Part shown: one piece after another, positions 9,099 to 16,457 of the stretch
How the letters are laid out: the number at the start of each line of letters is the position of its first letter
How positions within the stretch are numbered: the stretch's first letter is position 1
Source: an uncultured Bacteroidales bacterium
GTDB lineage: Bacteria > Bacteroidota > Bacteroidia > Bacteroidales > P3
Length of the DNA: 64,000 nucleotides
Assembly (NCBI GenBank): GCA_947175635.1
Contig: CAMWNM010000006.1
Location: 1 to 64,000 of the forward strand
Direction: 5' to 3'
The notes under the pieces: model-generated
The model's database searches: none
What the model was told of the DNA's origin: nothing
Seen by the model: the letters and a program-made list of their open reading frames with translations, nothing else
Translations under genes and position numbers: made by a program

Positions 9099-9755
9099 CT
9101 AAAACATCGGTTTGAGTTCGGGCGAAACAATCAGCGTGGCTTCGGTGGCCGCCTGAACGTCTTCGGGCTTGAACTCGGGATTGATTTCTATCAACTCGAT
9201 GCCCTTGGGGGTAACCCGCATCACACCCATTTCGGTAACGATAAGGTTCACCCTACCCTTGGCGGTAAGGGGAAGGGTGCATTTCTTCAAGATTTTCGGT
9301 TTGCCTTTGGCAGTATGTTCCATGGCCAGAATCACCAGCTTGGCACCGGTAAGCAAATCCATGGCACCGCCCATGCCGGGGGTCATCTTGCCGGGAATCA
9401 TCCAGTTGGCCAGATCCCCTTGTTCATCCACCTGCATCGCGCCCAAAACGGTGGCGTCCACATGACCGCCGCGGATAATGGCGAACGAAGTGGCGCTGCT
9501 GAAAGTGCAGGCACCCGTGGCGGGCGAAGTGAAACCGCCGCCGGCATTGATATATTCGGGATCTTCCTTGCCTTCTTCAGGTGTGGGTCCCATACCGAGC
9601 AGACCGTTCTCGGACTGCAAGACAACTTTAACACCGGCAGCCAGATAATTGGGCACCATGGTGGGAAGACCGATACCGAGATTCACCACATCGCCGTTTT
9701 TCAATTCCTTGGCCACACGCCTGGCGATGATTTCACGAATTTGATTCTTATCCAT
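9099..9755 (-). CDS. atoA: CoA-transferase subunit B (acetoacetate/butyrate type)
   Basis: 218 residues, typical for the beta subunit of 3-oxoacid/butyrate-acetoacetate CoA-transferases. The SENG motif (QSENGLLGMGP) holds the catalytic glutamate that forms the glutamyl-CoA thioester; GMGGAMDL and the C-terminal EINPEF are also typical. It lies 108 bases downstream of kamE, which points to the CoA-transferase step that ends lysine fermentation (butyryl-CoA plus acetoacetate). The partner alpha subunit (atoD type) is absent from the window, so the enzyme must be completed from another locus. Alternatives are ScoB or CtfB; substrate specificity cannot be read from the sequence. Confidence 0.85.
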   Translation of the reverse strand: MDKNQIREIIARRVAKELKNGDVVNLGIGLPTMVPNYLAAGVKVVLQSENGLLGMGPTPEEGKEDPEYINAGGGFTSPATGACTFSSATSFAIIRGGHVDATVLGAMQVDEQGDLANWMIPGKMTPGMGGAMDLLTGAKLVILAMEHTAKGKPKILKKCTLPLTAKGRVNLIVTEMGVMRVTPKGIELIEINPEFKPEDVQAATEATLIVSPELKPMF

Positions 9756-9863
9756 TGTTGCAAGTTTTAAACACCAAAAAGCCTGCCGAAACGCGGCAAA
9801 TCGGCTGTGAATTTACAAATTATTTTAGACTCCGCGCCATCAATGGAAGATGGAACCGAAGTA
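9756..9863 (-). promoter_or_regulatory. 108-base spacer between kamE and atoA with a weak hairpin
   Basis: This is the longest gap inside the kam-ato unit. On the minus strand a GCCGA...TCGGC stem is followed by a short T-run (GGCTTTTTGG) shortly before atoA. It might be an attenuator or processing site, but the stem is weak and no good -7 box is seen. Confidence 0.3.
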
Positions 9864-10652
9864 CTATTTTCCCATCCTTTTTGCTATCTCCTGGGCGAGG
9901 TAGGAAGCCACGTCGTCGGCATAGGAGTTCATGCCGAAACCGGCATCGAAACCCAATTCCTTACCCAACTCGTAGGTGATGCGCGGACCGCCGCAACAAA
10001 CGATGAGTTTTCCGCGCAAACCTTCCGCCTCCAGCATTTCCACCATCTGGGTCATATTCTGGATATGGACATCTTTCTGCGTAACGGTCTGCGACACCAA
10101 TACCGCATCGGCGTCAAGCTCAATGGCTTTGGCTATCAACTCCTCGTTGGGAACCTGACTGCCGAGGTTGTAGGCTTCTATCATTTCGTAGCGTTCCAAA
10201 CCGTAATGGCCGGCAAAGCCTTTCATGTTCATGATGGCGTCGATGCCCACCGTATGGGCGTCTGTACCCGTGCTGGCACCCACCACCACGATTTTACGCC
10301 CTATATGTTCCTTGATGAAGGCATCGGTTTCCTCCATGCTCATCACAGTCGATTCCACCTTGGGAACATGAATGGTGGTGTAATCTACCGTATGCGTGCA
10401 GGAACCGTAGGCGTTGAAGAACGTAAAGCCTTCGGTAAGCTCGTGGTAGTAAACGATCTGAGGATTCTCGAATCCCATCTTGCGCAACAGCTGTTTGGCC
10501 GCTTCCACCGCTTCATCGCCGCAGGGAACGGGAAGGGTGAAACTGAGCTGGGTTTTGCCGTCGTTCATCGTGTCGCCGTACGGCTTGATGTTCTTGGGGT
10601 CGTATGTCTTGTCGATTTCTTCGTGCGAAGTTGAATATAATCCGCCGCTCAT
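9864..10652 (-). CDS. kamE: D-lysine 5,6-aminomutase beta subunit (B12- and PLP-binding)
   Basis: 262 residues. This small subunit binds adenosylcobalamin and tethers PLP; with KamD it moves the terminal amino group of D-lysine or L-beta-lysine. The cobalamin motif DAHTVG gives His133, and Lys144 in NMKGF sits exactly where the PLP-imine lysine of the characterised clostridial enzyme lies. A Rossmann B12 domain follows to the C-terminus (CCGGPRITYELGKELGFDAGFG). The start is one base beyond the kamD stop, so the subunits are translated as a pair. Family knowledge: fermentation of lysine to acetate, butyrate and ammonia. Confidence 0.96.
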   Translation of the reverse strand: MSGGLYSTSHEEIDKTYDPKNIKPYGDTMNDGKTQLSFTLPVPCGDEAVEAAKQLLRKMGFENPQIVYYHELTEGFTFFNAYGSCTHTVDYTTIHVPKVESTVMSMEETDAFIKEHIGRKIVVVGASTGTDAHTVGIDAIMNMKGFAGHYGLERYEMIEAYNLGSQVPNEELIAKAIELDADAVLVSQTVTQKDVHIQNMTQMVEMLEAEGLRGKLIVCCGGPRITYELGKELGFDAGFGMNSYADDVASYLAQEIAKRMGK

Positions 10653-10653
10653 C

Positions 10654-12216
10654 TTATGCTCCTTTCTTCATTAATTGAATAAACGGGTTTTCGTAATCGG
10701 GCTGTTTTTCGGCCACGCCCTGCAAGCCTTTGCCACCGTTCTTGGGACGTTTGATATCGGCGAAGATGCCTTTTTCGAGCGCCGTGAAAAGCCCTTCCTT
10801 TTCCATCTGCTGCAAAAGCGCGGTAGCCTTGTCGAGCACTTCGGCCGCACGCCGGCGAATCAGACCGCCTTCCTTGAACTCCATTTCCTCGCCGATGCTT
10901 TTCATGTTGTTGAAGATATAGCGGGCATTTTCGATGGAGAGATAGCGGTCGCTCATAAAGGGCGTATGGATAGCCTCGGTGGGCATCCCCAAAAGCTGAA
11001 GTCCCTGATGCGTCCAGATGCCGATCATATTGAAAAGGGCATCCTGCAAATGGCCGCGGAAGATATTGCCGGTCATGAACTTGGTGGGCGGCATGTATTT
11101 AAGCGGCGCCTTGGGGAATATCTCGCGCAACATCTGCGCCTGGGCCAATTCCATCAAGAAGCCGTTTTCCAGCTTGGGATCCATCTCAAAGGCATGTCCC
11201 AGCCCCATCTGTTCCTCGGGAAGCCCCGCCAGAAGCGCCAGCTGTTCGTTGATGAAATCGGAAGCCAGCACGGTATGGGCTTCGGCCACGGCATCGGCGG
11301 TGGTAAGGTAGTTGTCTTCGCCGGTATTGATGATGACACCTGCAAAACCGTTGATGACCCGCGAGAAATACTGGTCGATCAAGGTGCGCTGCATATTGAT
11401 GTCGCGGAAAAGAATGCCGTAGAGCGCATCGTTGAGCATCACATCCAGACCTTCCAAAGCCCCCATGACTGCGATTTCGGGCATACACAGACCCGAGCAG
11501 TAGTTGCACAAACGGATGTAACGGCCTACTTCCTCTCCCACTTCATCCAAGGCCTTGCGCATGATGCGGAAGTTTTCCTGAGTGGCCATCGTGCCCCCAA
11601 AACCTTCGGTAGTGGCGCCGTAAGGCACATAATCGAGCAGACTTTGGCCGGTGGTGCGGATAACGGCGATGATGTCGGCTCCCTGACGGGCGGCGGCCTG
11701 CGCCTGGGTAACGTCTTCGTAGATATTGCCGGTGGCCACGATTACGTAGAGATACGGCTTGGGGCCTTCCCCTATCGTGCGCAGGTATTCCTCGCGGCGG
11801 GCGCGGCGGGTACGGATGCGGTTCATGGAATCGTCCACATAGGATTGCAAGGCGCTACGGCGTTTATCAGCCGCAGCGACGGGCGTCTTGCCGAGATCGT
11901 ATTTGCCTGCGCCTACCGCTTCAGCTATCTGCTGCGGGGTCTTACCCGTATCGCAAACGGCGTTGCCCATTACGAACATCACGCCCTTGCCCAACAAACC
12001 GGCTTCCTTAAGGGCATCCACCACTACATTGGGGTAAGGCACGCCATCTTCGGTTACACCGTCTATTCCCAAAAGACGGGCTATGGTCCTTTCCGTGGCC
12101 ACGGTGGTATAGCCGTCAACAAAATTCTGAACCTGACCGGCAATGTTGCCGGCGGCGGTCCGGGCCTGTTTCACCTTTTCGAAATCAAGACCCAATTTAC
12201 TTTGCGTTCGGATCAT
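10654..12216 (-). CDS. kamD: D-lysine 5,6-aminomutase alpha subunit
   Basis: 520 residues, the usual size of the large (TIM-barrel) subunit of lysine 5,6-aminomutase. The sequence is highly family-like throughout (TVATERTIARLLGI near the N-terminus, LYVIVATGNIYEDVTQAQAA, RLCNYCSGLCMPEIA, GLGHAFEMDP). It pairs with KamE, one base downstream, and starts 19 bases after kamC. The barrel holds the PLP-substrate radical chemistry while KamE carries B12. Placement after kamB and kamC matches lysine fermentation clusters in Fusobacterium and Porphyromonas. Later pathway genes (kdd, kce, kal) and kamA are not in the window. Confidence 0.96.
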   Translation of the reverse strand: MIRTQSKLGLDFEKVKQARTAAGNIAGQVQNFVDGYTTVATERTIARLLGIDGVTEDGVPYPNVVVDALKEAGLLGKGVMFVMGNAVCDTGKTPQQIAEAVGAGKYDLGKTPVAAADKRRSALQSYVDDSMNRIRTRRARREEYLRTIGEGPKPYLYVIVATGNIYEDVTQAQAAARQGADIIAVIRTTGQSLLDYVPYGATTEGFGGTMATQENFRIMRKALDEVGEEVGRYIRLCNYCSGLCMPEIAVMGALEGLDVMLNDALYGILFRDINMQRTLIDQYFSRVINGFAGVIINTGEDNYLTTADAVAEAHTVLASDFINEQLALLAGLPEEQMGLGHAFEMDPKLENGFLMELAQAQMLREIFPKAPLKYMPPTKFMTGNIFRGHLQDALFNMIGIWTHQGLQLLGMPTEAIHTPFMSDRYLSIENARYIFNNMKSIGEEMEFKEGGLIRRRAAEVLDKATALLQQMEKEGLFTALEKGIFADIKRPKNGGKGLQGVAEKQPDYENPFIQLMKKGA

Positions 12217-12235
12217 TTTATACTATCTTATTGTT

Positions 12236-13732
12236 TTATTCTTGTTTACTTTGCGCGTAATATCGCTTGGCCCGCGCCAACACATCGGCATCGAAACCCA
12301 ACAGAGCGGCGATGCGCAACGCTTCGGCAGGAGGTGTGGCATGAAGGTCTTCTTCCACCACCGAATAGTCCATACAAGCCTGAATCCGCGAAATATCGAA
12401 AGCCCGGGCACCGGAATCCGGAAAATTTCCGGCGTTTTTCTCCTCGCTGAATCCGCGTATGCGAAGCCGGCGCACCGGATTGGGAATGGCTCCGTAATGC
12501 GTGCTGACAACGCTTACGCAACAAGCTGCGGCCAGGCTTTCCAGCACCGCGCTCACAATGGCTTTTCCCTCCTCGGGATTGGTGGTGCGGGCCAGTTCGT
12601 CGATAAAAACCAAAAGCCTGCCGCCTGCCGCCAAAAGCCGAAGCACTTCGTTGAGACGCTGCATTTCCGCACCGAACGAAGACAGGCCGCGGGTTTCGTT
12701 CTGTTCATCCTGCACCAGAAGTTCCACGCTGTCGAAAAGAAACATCGATGCTTTTTCGGCCGGAACCGGAAAACCGAATTGCAACAGGCACTGCGCAAGG
12801 GCGAGGCTTTTGAGCAAAACGGTCTTTCCGCTCATATTCGCCCCTGTAAGCAAACAAGTGCCTTTCTGCAAGGCTATGTCGAGGCTTTGATAACGATGGC
12901 CTTTTTCTTCCAGCGTGTGTTTTACCATGGGGTGAAACAGCCCCTGATAGCGCAATGTCTCCGTGGAATTTTTCCAAACGTCTTTATGCAAGAGGGGCAC
13001 GATAAGCCCTTCCCGGGCGGCCAACTCTGCCTTGGCCAACAGCAGATCCCAGTAGGCGATTCTTTCCATGGCCTCTTTCAGTGCGGGGACATGCGGTCTG
13101 AGACGGAGGGCCAAGTCCTCCCTCACCTGCCGTTCCAGTGCCTCACATTCGGCCTGCAAACGGGCAATTTCATCTTTGAGGGAAGGTTCTCCTTTTGCAT
13201 CCTCAGGCTCCAGCCGGGCTTCAAGGCGAAGCATTTCCTTGCGTTTCTGCGTCAGTTCAACGCTGTATTCATCGTAGATGTAGAAAGTGGGCAGACCTTC
13301 TTTGCGCGGGTCCAAAACAGACACCACGGCCGAAAGGTCGGGAAAACCGGCCGGGGCGGGATGAAAGGCGCAGGCCTGAATCAGATCGGCCACATAAACC
13401 GAAGCATCGCCTATCAGGAGCGAGAAGCGCTTGAGTTCAAAAAGCTGCACATCGTCTACGGCCTCTTTGGCAAGCAGAGCGAACGTGCCGCGGATATCCA
13501 GCACTTGGGAAAACTTAAGCTTGAGTTTGTTGACGGCTACGCTCTTTCCCTCGCCGATAAAGCCTTTGAGCACATCGATACGCTGCAATTCCCGCATCAG
13601 GTCATCTTCCTGACCGATACCGTACCACGCTTGGCCGGAAAGCAATTCCCTGCCCACGCCCGACTGTAGATCCAACCGCAGCAGCATATACTCGAAACCG
13701 CTTATCCGTTGCCTCGCCTCATTTATCCGCAT
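12236..13732 (-). CDS. kamC: MutS-like ATPase of the lysine 5,6-aminomutase cluster (KamC, presumed reactivase ATPase)
   Basis: 498 residues with the C-terminal ATPase of the MutS superfamily: Walker A GANMSGKTVL (about residues 297-304), an SSFGAEM stretch, Walker B LLVFIDELART (about 373-383) and an STHYG switch motif. The N-terminal mismatch-recognition domain of MutS1 is absent, so a role in mismatch repair is unlikely. It lies 19 bases upstream of kamD and after kamB, which fits KamC, the ATPase thought to help reactivate lysine 5,6-aminomutase after loss of damaged cobalamin. That role comes from family naming and neighbourhood, not from motifs. A -7 promoter box ends 6 bases before the ATG. 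Confidence 0.85.
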   Translation of the reverse strand: MRINEARQRISGFEYMLLRLDLQSGVGRELLSGQAWYGIGQEDDLMRELQRIDVLKGFIGEGKSVAVNKLKLKFSQVLDIRGTFALLAKEAVDDVQLFELKRFSLLIGDASVYVADLIQACAFHPAPAGFPDLSAVVSVLDPRKEGLPTFYIYDEYSVELTQKRKEMLRLEARLEPEDAKGEPSLKDEIARLQAECEALERQVREDLALRLRPHVPALKEAMERIAYWDLLLAKAELAAREGLIVPLLHKDVWKNSTETLRYQGLFHPMVKHTLEEKGHRYQSLDIALQKGTCLLTGANMSGKTVLLKSLALAQCLLQFGFPVPAEKASMFLFDSVELLVQDEQNETRGLSSFGAEMQRLNEVLRLLAAGGRLLVFIDELARTTNPEEGKAIVSAVLESLAAACCVSVVSTHYGAIPNPVRRLRIRGFSEEKNAGNFPDSGARAFDISRIQACMDYSVVEEDLHATPPAEALRIAALLGFDADVLARAKRYYAQSKQE

Positions 13733-13738
13733 AACTTA

Positions 13739-13746
13739 CAAAGTTA
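13739..13746 (-). promoter_or_regulatory. -7 promoter box for kamC
   Basis: TAACTTTG on the minus strand matches TAnnTTTG exactly. Only six bases separate it from the kamC ATG (13732), so a transcript starting at the usual distance would have essentially no leader. No clear -33 TTTG at the right spacing. Confidence 0.6.
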
Positions 13747-13856
13747 ATGCTTTTTCGGTATAATACGTGAAGAACAGGCCTTTCCCGACAGGCTTTGTCT
13801 AATTGCCCTGTTTCTCCGCCCATCCCCCCTCCGTTCTCGAAAAAAGAGAAAAAACT

Positions 13857-14885
13857 TTACCCCAGTATATCGTACACTTCGGTCTGAAGGGCTTCCGCCA
13901 TTTTCTCACGTAGTTCGGCCGAATCGAGACGGTAACCGTCCGGGGAGGTTGGATTTACGCAAACCCCCAGGATATGCGGTTGCTGCAATACCCAGACACG
14001 CGAACCTGATCGGAGAAACTTACGATAGGCGGCCTCGGAAAAGAAAAACTTGGTAAAATCACTCACGATAAGGTCGGGGCGCTGTTTACGGGCGGAAAGA
14101 AAATCCAGAAAAGGATCGTTTACCAAACCGGCGATATAGAGAAACGCACCGTTCCGACAATACGGTTCTATTTTCTGGCGGTGTTTGTCTATCTGCAAAA
14201 GCGAGGGGATCGCCAAGTCTTCGATCCGGCCGTCGGCATCCACGCCATGCACGCCTGTTTTCAAACTTTCAAGCAAGGTTCTCCGGGTTTGATCCAAAAG
14301 CCCGAAAACCGGCATGTTCATCAAACTATGACGGAAAGCGGTCTGACGCACCAGTTCCTCCATATTTTTGGAAAAGGCCGCGCCTGTGCAGAGAATCATG
14401 GCCCGGGACACAAAGGGCGAAGCGAGGCTCATACGCGACAATGCGCCGTCTATAATAGCCGTTCTGGCACCGAAAGCGTGAACCTGACGGATATATTCCC
14501 GCAAGCCTTGCGTATAAGCGTACCCCGAAAGGATAAGTTTTCCAGGTGTTTTCACCCGCGCCGTCACCAGACGTCCGCAAGCAGTATTCTCACGGCTCAC
14601 ATCCAGGATTTCGGCCGAAAGATGTCGTTTGAAGAAATAGTTTTCGGCTGTCTGCACCACCATTCCCGGATAAAAATCAAGTTCGGGTTTGGCGGTTTTG
14701 TAAACGATATCCGTGCTTTCTCCATCGGTTCCGATAGAGGTTACAGCCAACATGGCAGCCTTTTCAGGCTCCCGGTAATGATGCAGCAAGGCCCGCAGGC
14801 AAACCGTTTTGCCCACATTCTTGGCCATTCCCACCACTGAAAGGCTTTCGTACCGGGTTATCTGATCAAAAAAAGCAGGTACCAT
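13857..14885 (-). CDS. kamB: P-loop protein of the lysine 5,6-aminomutase cluster (KamB, presumed reactivase subunit)
   Basis: 342 residues from the ATG at 14885. A longer frame to 14927 would run into the promoter and the tandem repeat. Near the N-terminus a Walker A-like loop GMAKNVGKT (residues 19-27) suggests nucleotide binding; a Walker B-like segment TAIIDGALSR occurs mid-protein. I do not recognise other domains. Gene order kamB-kamC-kamD-kamE supports assignment as KamB, the partner of the MutS-like KamC. The biochemical role, keeping the B12 aminomutase active, is an inference from cluster conservation. It is separated from kamC by 124 bases and has its own promoter. Confidence 0.78.
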   Translation of the reverse strand: MVPAFFDQITRYESLSVVGMAKNVGKTVCLRALLHHYREPEKAAMLAVTSIGTDGESTDIVYKTAKPELDFYPGMVVQTAENYFFKRHLSAEILDVSRENTACGRLVTARVKTPGKLILSGYAYTQGLREYIRQVHAFGARTAIIDGALSRMSLASPFVSRAMILCTGAAFSKNMEELVRQTAFRHSLMNMPVFGLLDQTRRTLLESLKTGVHGVDADGRIEDLAIPSLLQIDKHRQKIEPYCRNGAFLYIAGLVNDPFLDFLSARKQRPDLIVSDFTKFFFSEAAYRKFLRSGSRVWVLQQPHILGVCVNPTSPDGYRLDSAELREKMAEALQTEVYDILG

Positions 14886-14892
14886 ACGTAAA

Positions 14893-14924
14893 CAAAGATA
14901 CGGTAAGTCGAGGGCAGAAACAAA
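14893..14924 (-). promoter_or_regulatory. kamB promoter embedded in tandem repeat unit 1
   Basis: On the minus strand TTTG (14924-14921), a 20-base spacer and TATCTTTG (14900-14893) match the Bacteroidota -33/-7 consensus. The -33 lies in a hairpin arm of the repeat and the -7 at its edge. The kamB ATG is 7 bases after the -7 box. Unit 2 repeats the arrangement with TTTG (15005-15002), N20 and TATCTTTA. Confidence 0.75.
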
Positions 14925-15055
14925 CAATCCTCCTTGTTTGTTTCCGCCGAGACGGAAGTATCTTCAATGAAATTAAAGATACGGCAAGTCGAGGGCAGAA
15001 ACAAACGGTTCTCCTTGTTTGTTTCCGCCGAGACGGAAGTATCTTCAATGTGATT
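14894..15055. repeat. two tandem copies of an 81-bp palindromic repeat
   Basis: Units 14894-14974 and 14975-15055 differ at only a few bases; a third unit begins but breaks off (AAAGA at 15056). Each unit folds: unit 1 has GAAACAAACAA paired with TTGTTTGTTTC across TCCTCC, inside outer arms AAGATAC (14895) and GTATCTT (14958). The period equals 27 codons, so the minus strand reads as a repeating peptide, but nothing else suggests coding. Each unit carries promoter-like boxes in both directions. Confidence 0.88.
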
Positions 15056-15075
15056 AAAGAAAGAAATTATCTTGG

Positions 15076-15083
15076 TATATTTG
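15076..15083 (+). promoter_or_regulatory. -7 promoter box for the MATE gene
   Basis: TATATTTG matches TAnnTTTG and lies 18 bases before the MATE start at 15102, which argues against the in-frame upstream start at 15072. No strong -33 element is visible. Confidence 0.55.
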
Positions 15084-15101
15084 GGCCGTCAAAAATATCC
15101 C

Positions 15102-16442
15102 ATGGCAACCGCTTCCGACCCTCATGAATTAGAAACCGAACCCATTCCCAAACTGCTTTGGAAGTTCGCTCTGCCGGCGGTCATCACCACGCTGACCACC
15201 TCTCTCTATAACCTCATCGACCGTATCTTTATCGGTCAGGGAGCAGGCGCGCTGGCCATTTCCGGACTGGCCTTGAGCCTGCCCATCATGAACTTCCTGC
15301 AGGCTTTCGGTACATTGGTGGGCGTAGGGGCTTCCACCCGTGTTTCGATTGTGCTGGGGATGCACGACCGCGACTGGGCCGAACGCATTTTGGGCAACGC
15401 CCTGGTACTTACCTTTATCATCTGGGCTTTCCTCAGCCTGTTGTGTCTGGCCTTGCTGCATCCTCTTCTCACCACTTTCGGGGGCAGCGAAAACACCATC
15501 CCCTACGCAGCCGACTATCTGAAAATCATTATTCCCGGCTATATCTTCAGCAACCTTGCCTACAGCTTCTGCAATATCATCCGGGCTTCGGGCGCACCCA
15601 GAATGTCGATGAACATCATGCTGGTCGGGGTAGCGGTGAATCTGGTGCTCGACCCGCTGTTTATCTTCGGTTTCAAATGGGGCATACAGGGCGCGGCTGT
15701 CGCCACGGTACTGTCGATGTTCGTATCGTCGATTTTCACCATGTACCATTTTCTGCGGCACGATGCCTATATCCGATTTACCCGCTCCACGATGAAACTG
15801 AAGGCCTCCATCGTAAAGAATATCCTCTCTATCGGCATGTCGCCCTTTTTGATGAACGTGGCCGCCAGCATAGTGGCCGTTATCCTCAATACCCGGCTTT
15901 TCAAATATGGGGGAGATCTGGCCGTGGGTGCCTACGGCATCATCAACGGCTACGCCATCCTTTTCGTGATGTTCGTGATCGGCCTTTGCCAGGGAATGCA
16001 ACCTATTGTGGGTTATAACTACGGGGCAAAAAAGATGGACCGTTCCAAACAAGCCTTTTTTCTCTCCGTAAAGGCCGGATCGGTCATTACCGTTTTCGGC
16101 TTCCTGCTGATGGAACTTTTTCCCGGCATGGCCGCCAGAGCCTTTACCCCCGATATTGAACTGATAGGTATCGCCAAAAACGGTTTCAGATTTATCTTCC
16201 TGATGTTTCCTTTCGTGGGATTCCAGATTGTAACCAGCAACTTTTTCCAGTCTTTGGGAAAAGTGCACCTGTCTATTTTCTTAAGCCTTACCCGGCAGGT
16301 GCTGTTTCTGATTCCGGCCCTTTTCCTCTGTTCACGGTTCTGGGGGCTGAACGGGGTTTGGGCCGCCACACCGGTGGCCGATTGCCTATCGATTCTGGTA
16401 ACGATTTTTATTCTCTCCCGGCAGATAAAACGCCTGAAATAG
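15102..16442 (+). CDS. MATE family multidrug/cation antiporter
   Basis: 446 residues with about 12 hydrophobic segments, the size and layout of MATE (NorM/DinF-type) exporters, which expel organic cations in exchange for Na+ or H+. The first half has LYNLIDRIFIGQGAGALAI, a common MATE signature, and the second half repeats the motif region around FVIGLCQGMQPIVGYNYGA, which is typical of the bacterial MepA-like branch. The start at 15102 is chosen because it lies after the -7 box. The gene reads away from kamB and converges on copA with 15 bases between stops. Substrate unknown. Confidence 0.92.
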   Translation: MATASDPHELETEPIPKLLWKFALPAVITTLTTSLYNLIDRIFIGQGAGALAISGLALSLPIMNFLQAFGTLVGVGASTRVSIVLGMHDRDWAERILGNALVLTFIIWAFLSLLCLALLHPLLTTFGGSENTIPYAADYLKIIIPGYIFSNLAYSFCNIIRASGAPRMSMNIMLVGVAVNLVLDPLFIFGFKWGIQGAAVATVLSMFVSSIFTMYHFLRHDAYIRFTRSTMKLKASIVKNILSIGMSPFLMNVAASIVAVILNTRLFKYGGDLAVGAYGIINGYAILFVMFVIGLCQGMQPIVGYNYGAKKMDRSKQAFFLSVKAGSVITVFGFLLMELFPGMAARAFTPDIELIGIAKNGFRFIFLMFPFVGFQIVTSNFFQSLGKVHLSIFLSLTRQVLFLIPALFLCSRFWGLNGVWAATPVADCLSILVTIFILSRQIKRLK

Positions 16443-16457
16443 GAATCCCTCTCTTTT

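Noticed and set aside
12236-13732. DNA mismatch repair protein MutS
   Set aside because: Only the ATPase half of the MutS superfamily is present and the gene sits tightly in the lysine aminomutase cluster, so KamC is the better reading.
14866-15048. Minus-strand frame through the 81-bp repeats giving a repeated 27-residue peptide
   Set aside because: The periodic peptide follows simply because 81 is divisible by three. The unit is better explained by its palindromic structure and promoter boxes, and the kamB start lies within the frame region.
14894-15055. CRISPR-like array
   Set aside because: Only two directly abutting units with no spacers and no cas genes; it is a tandem repeat.
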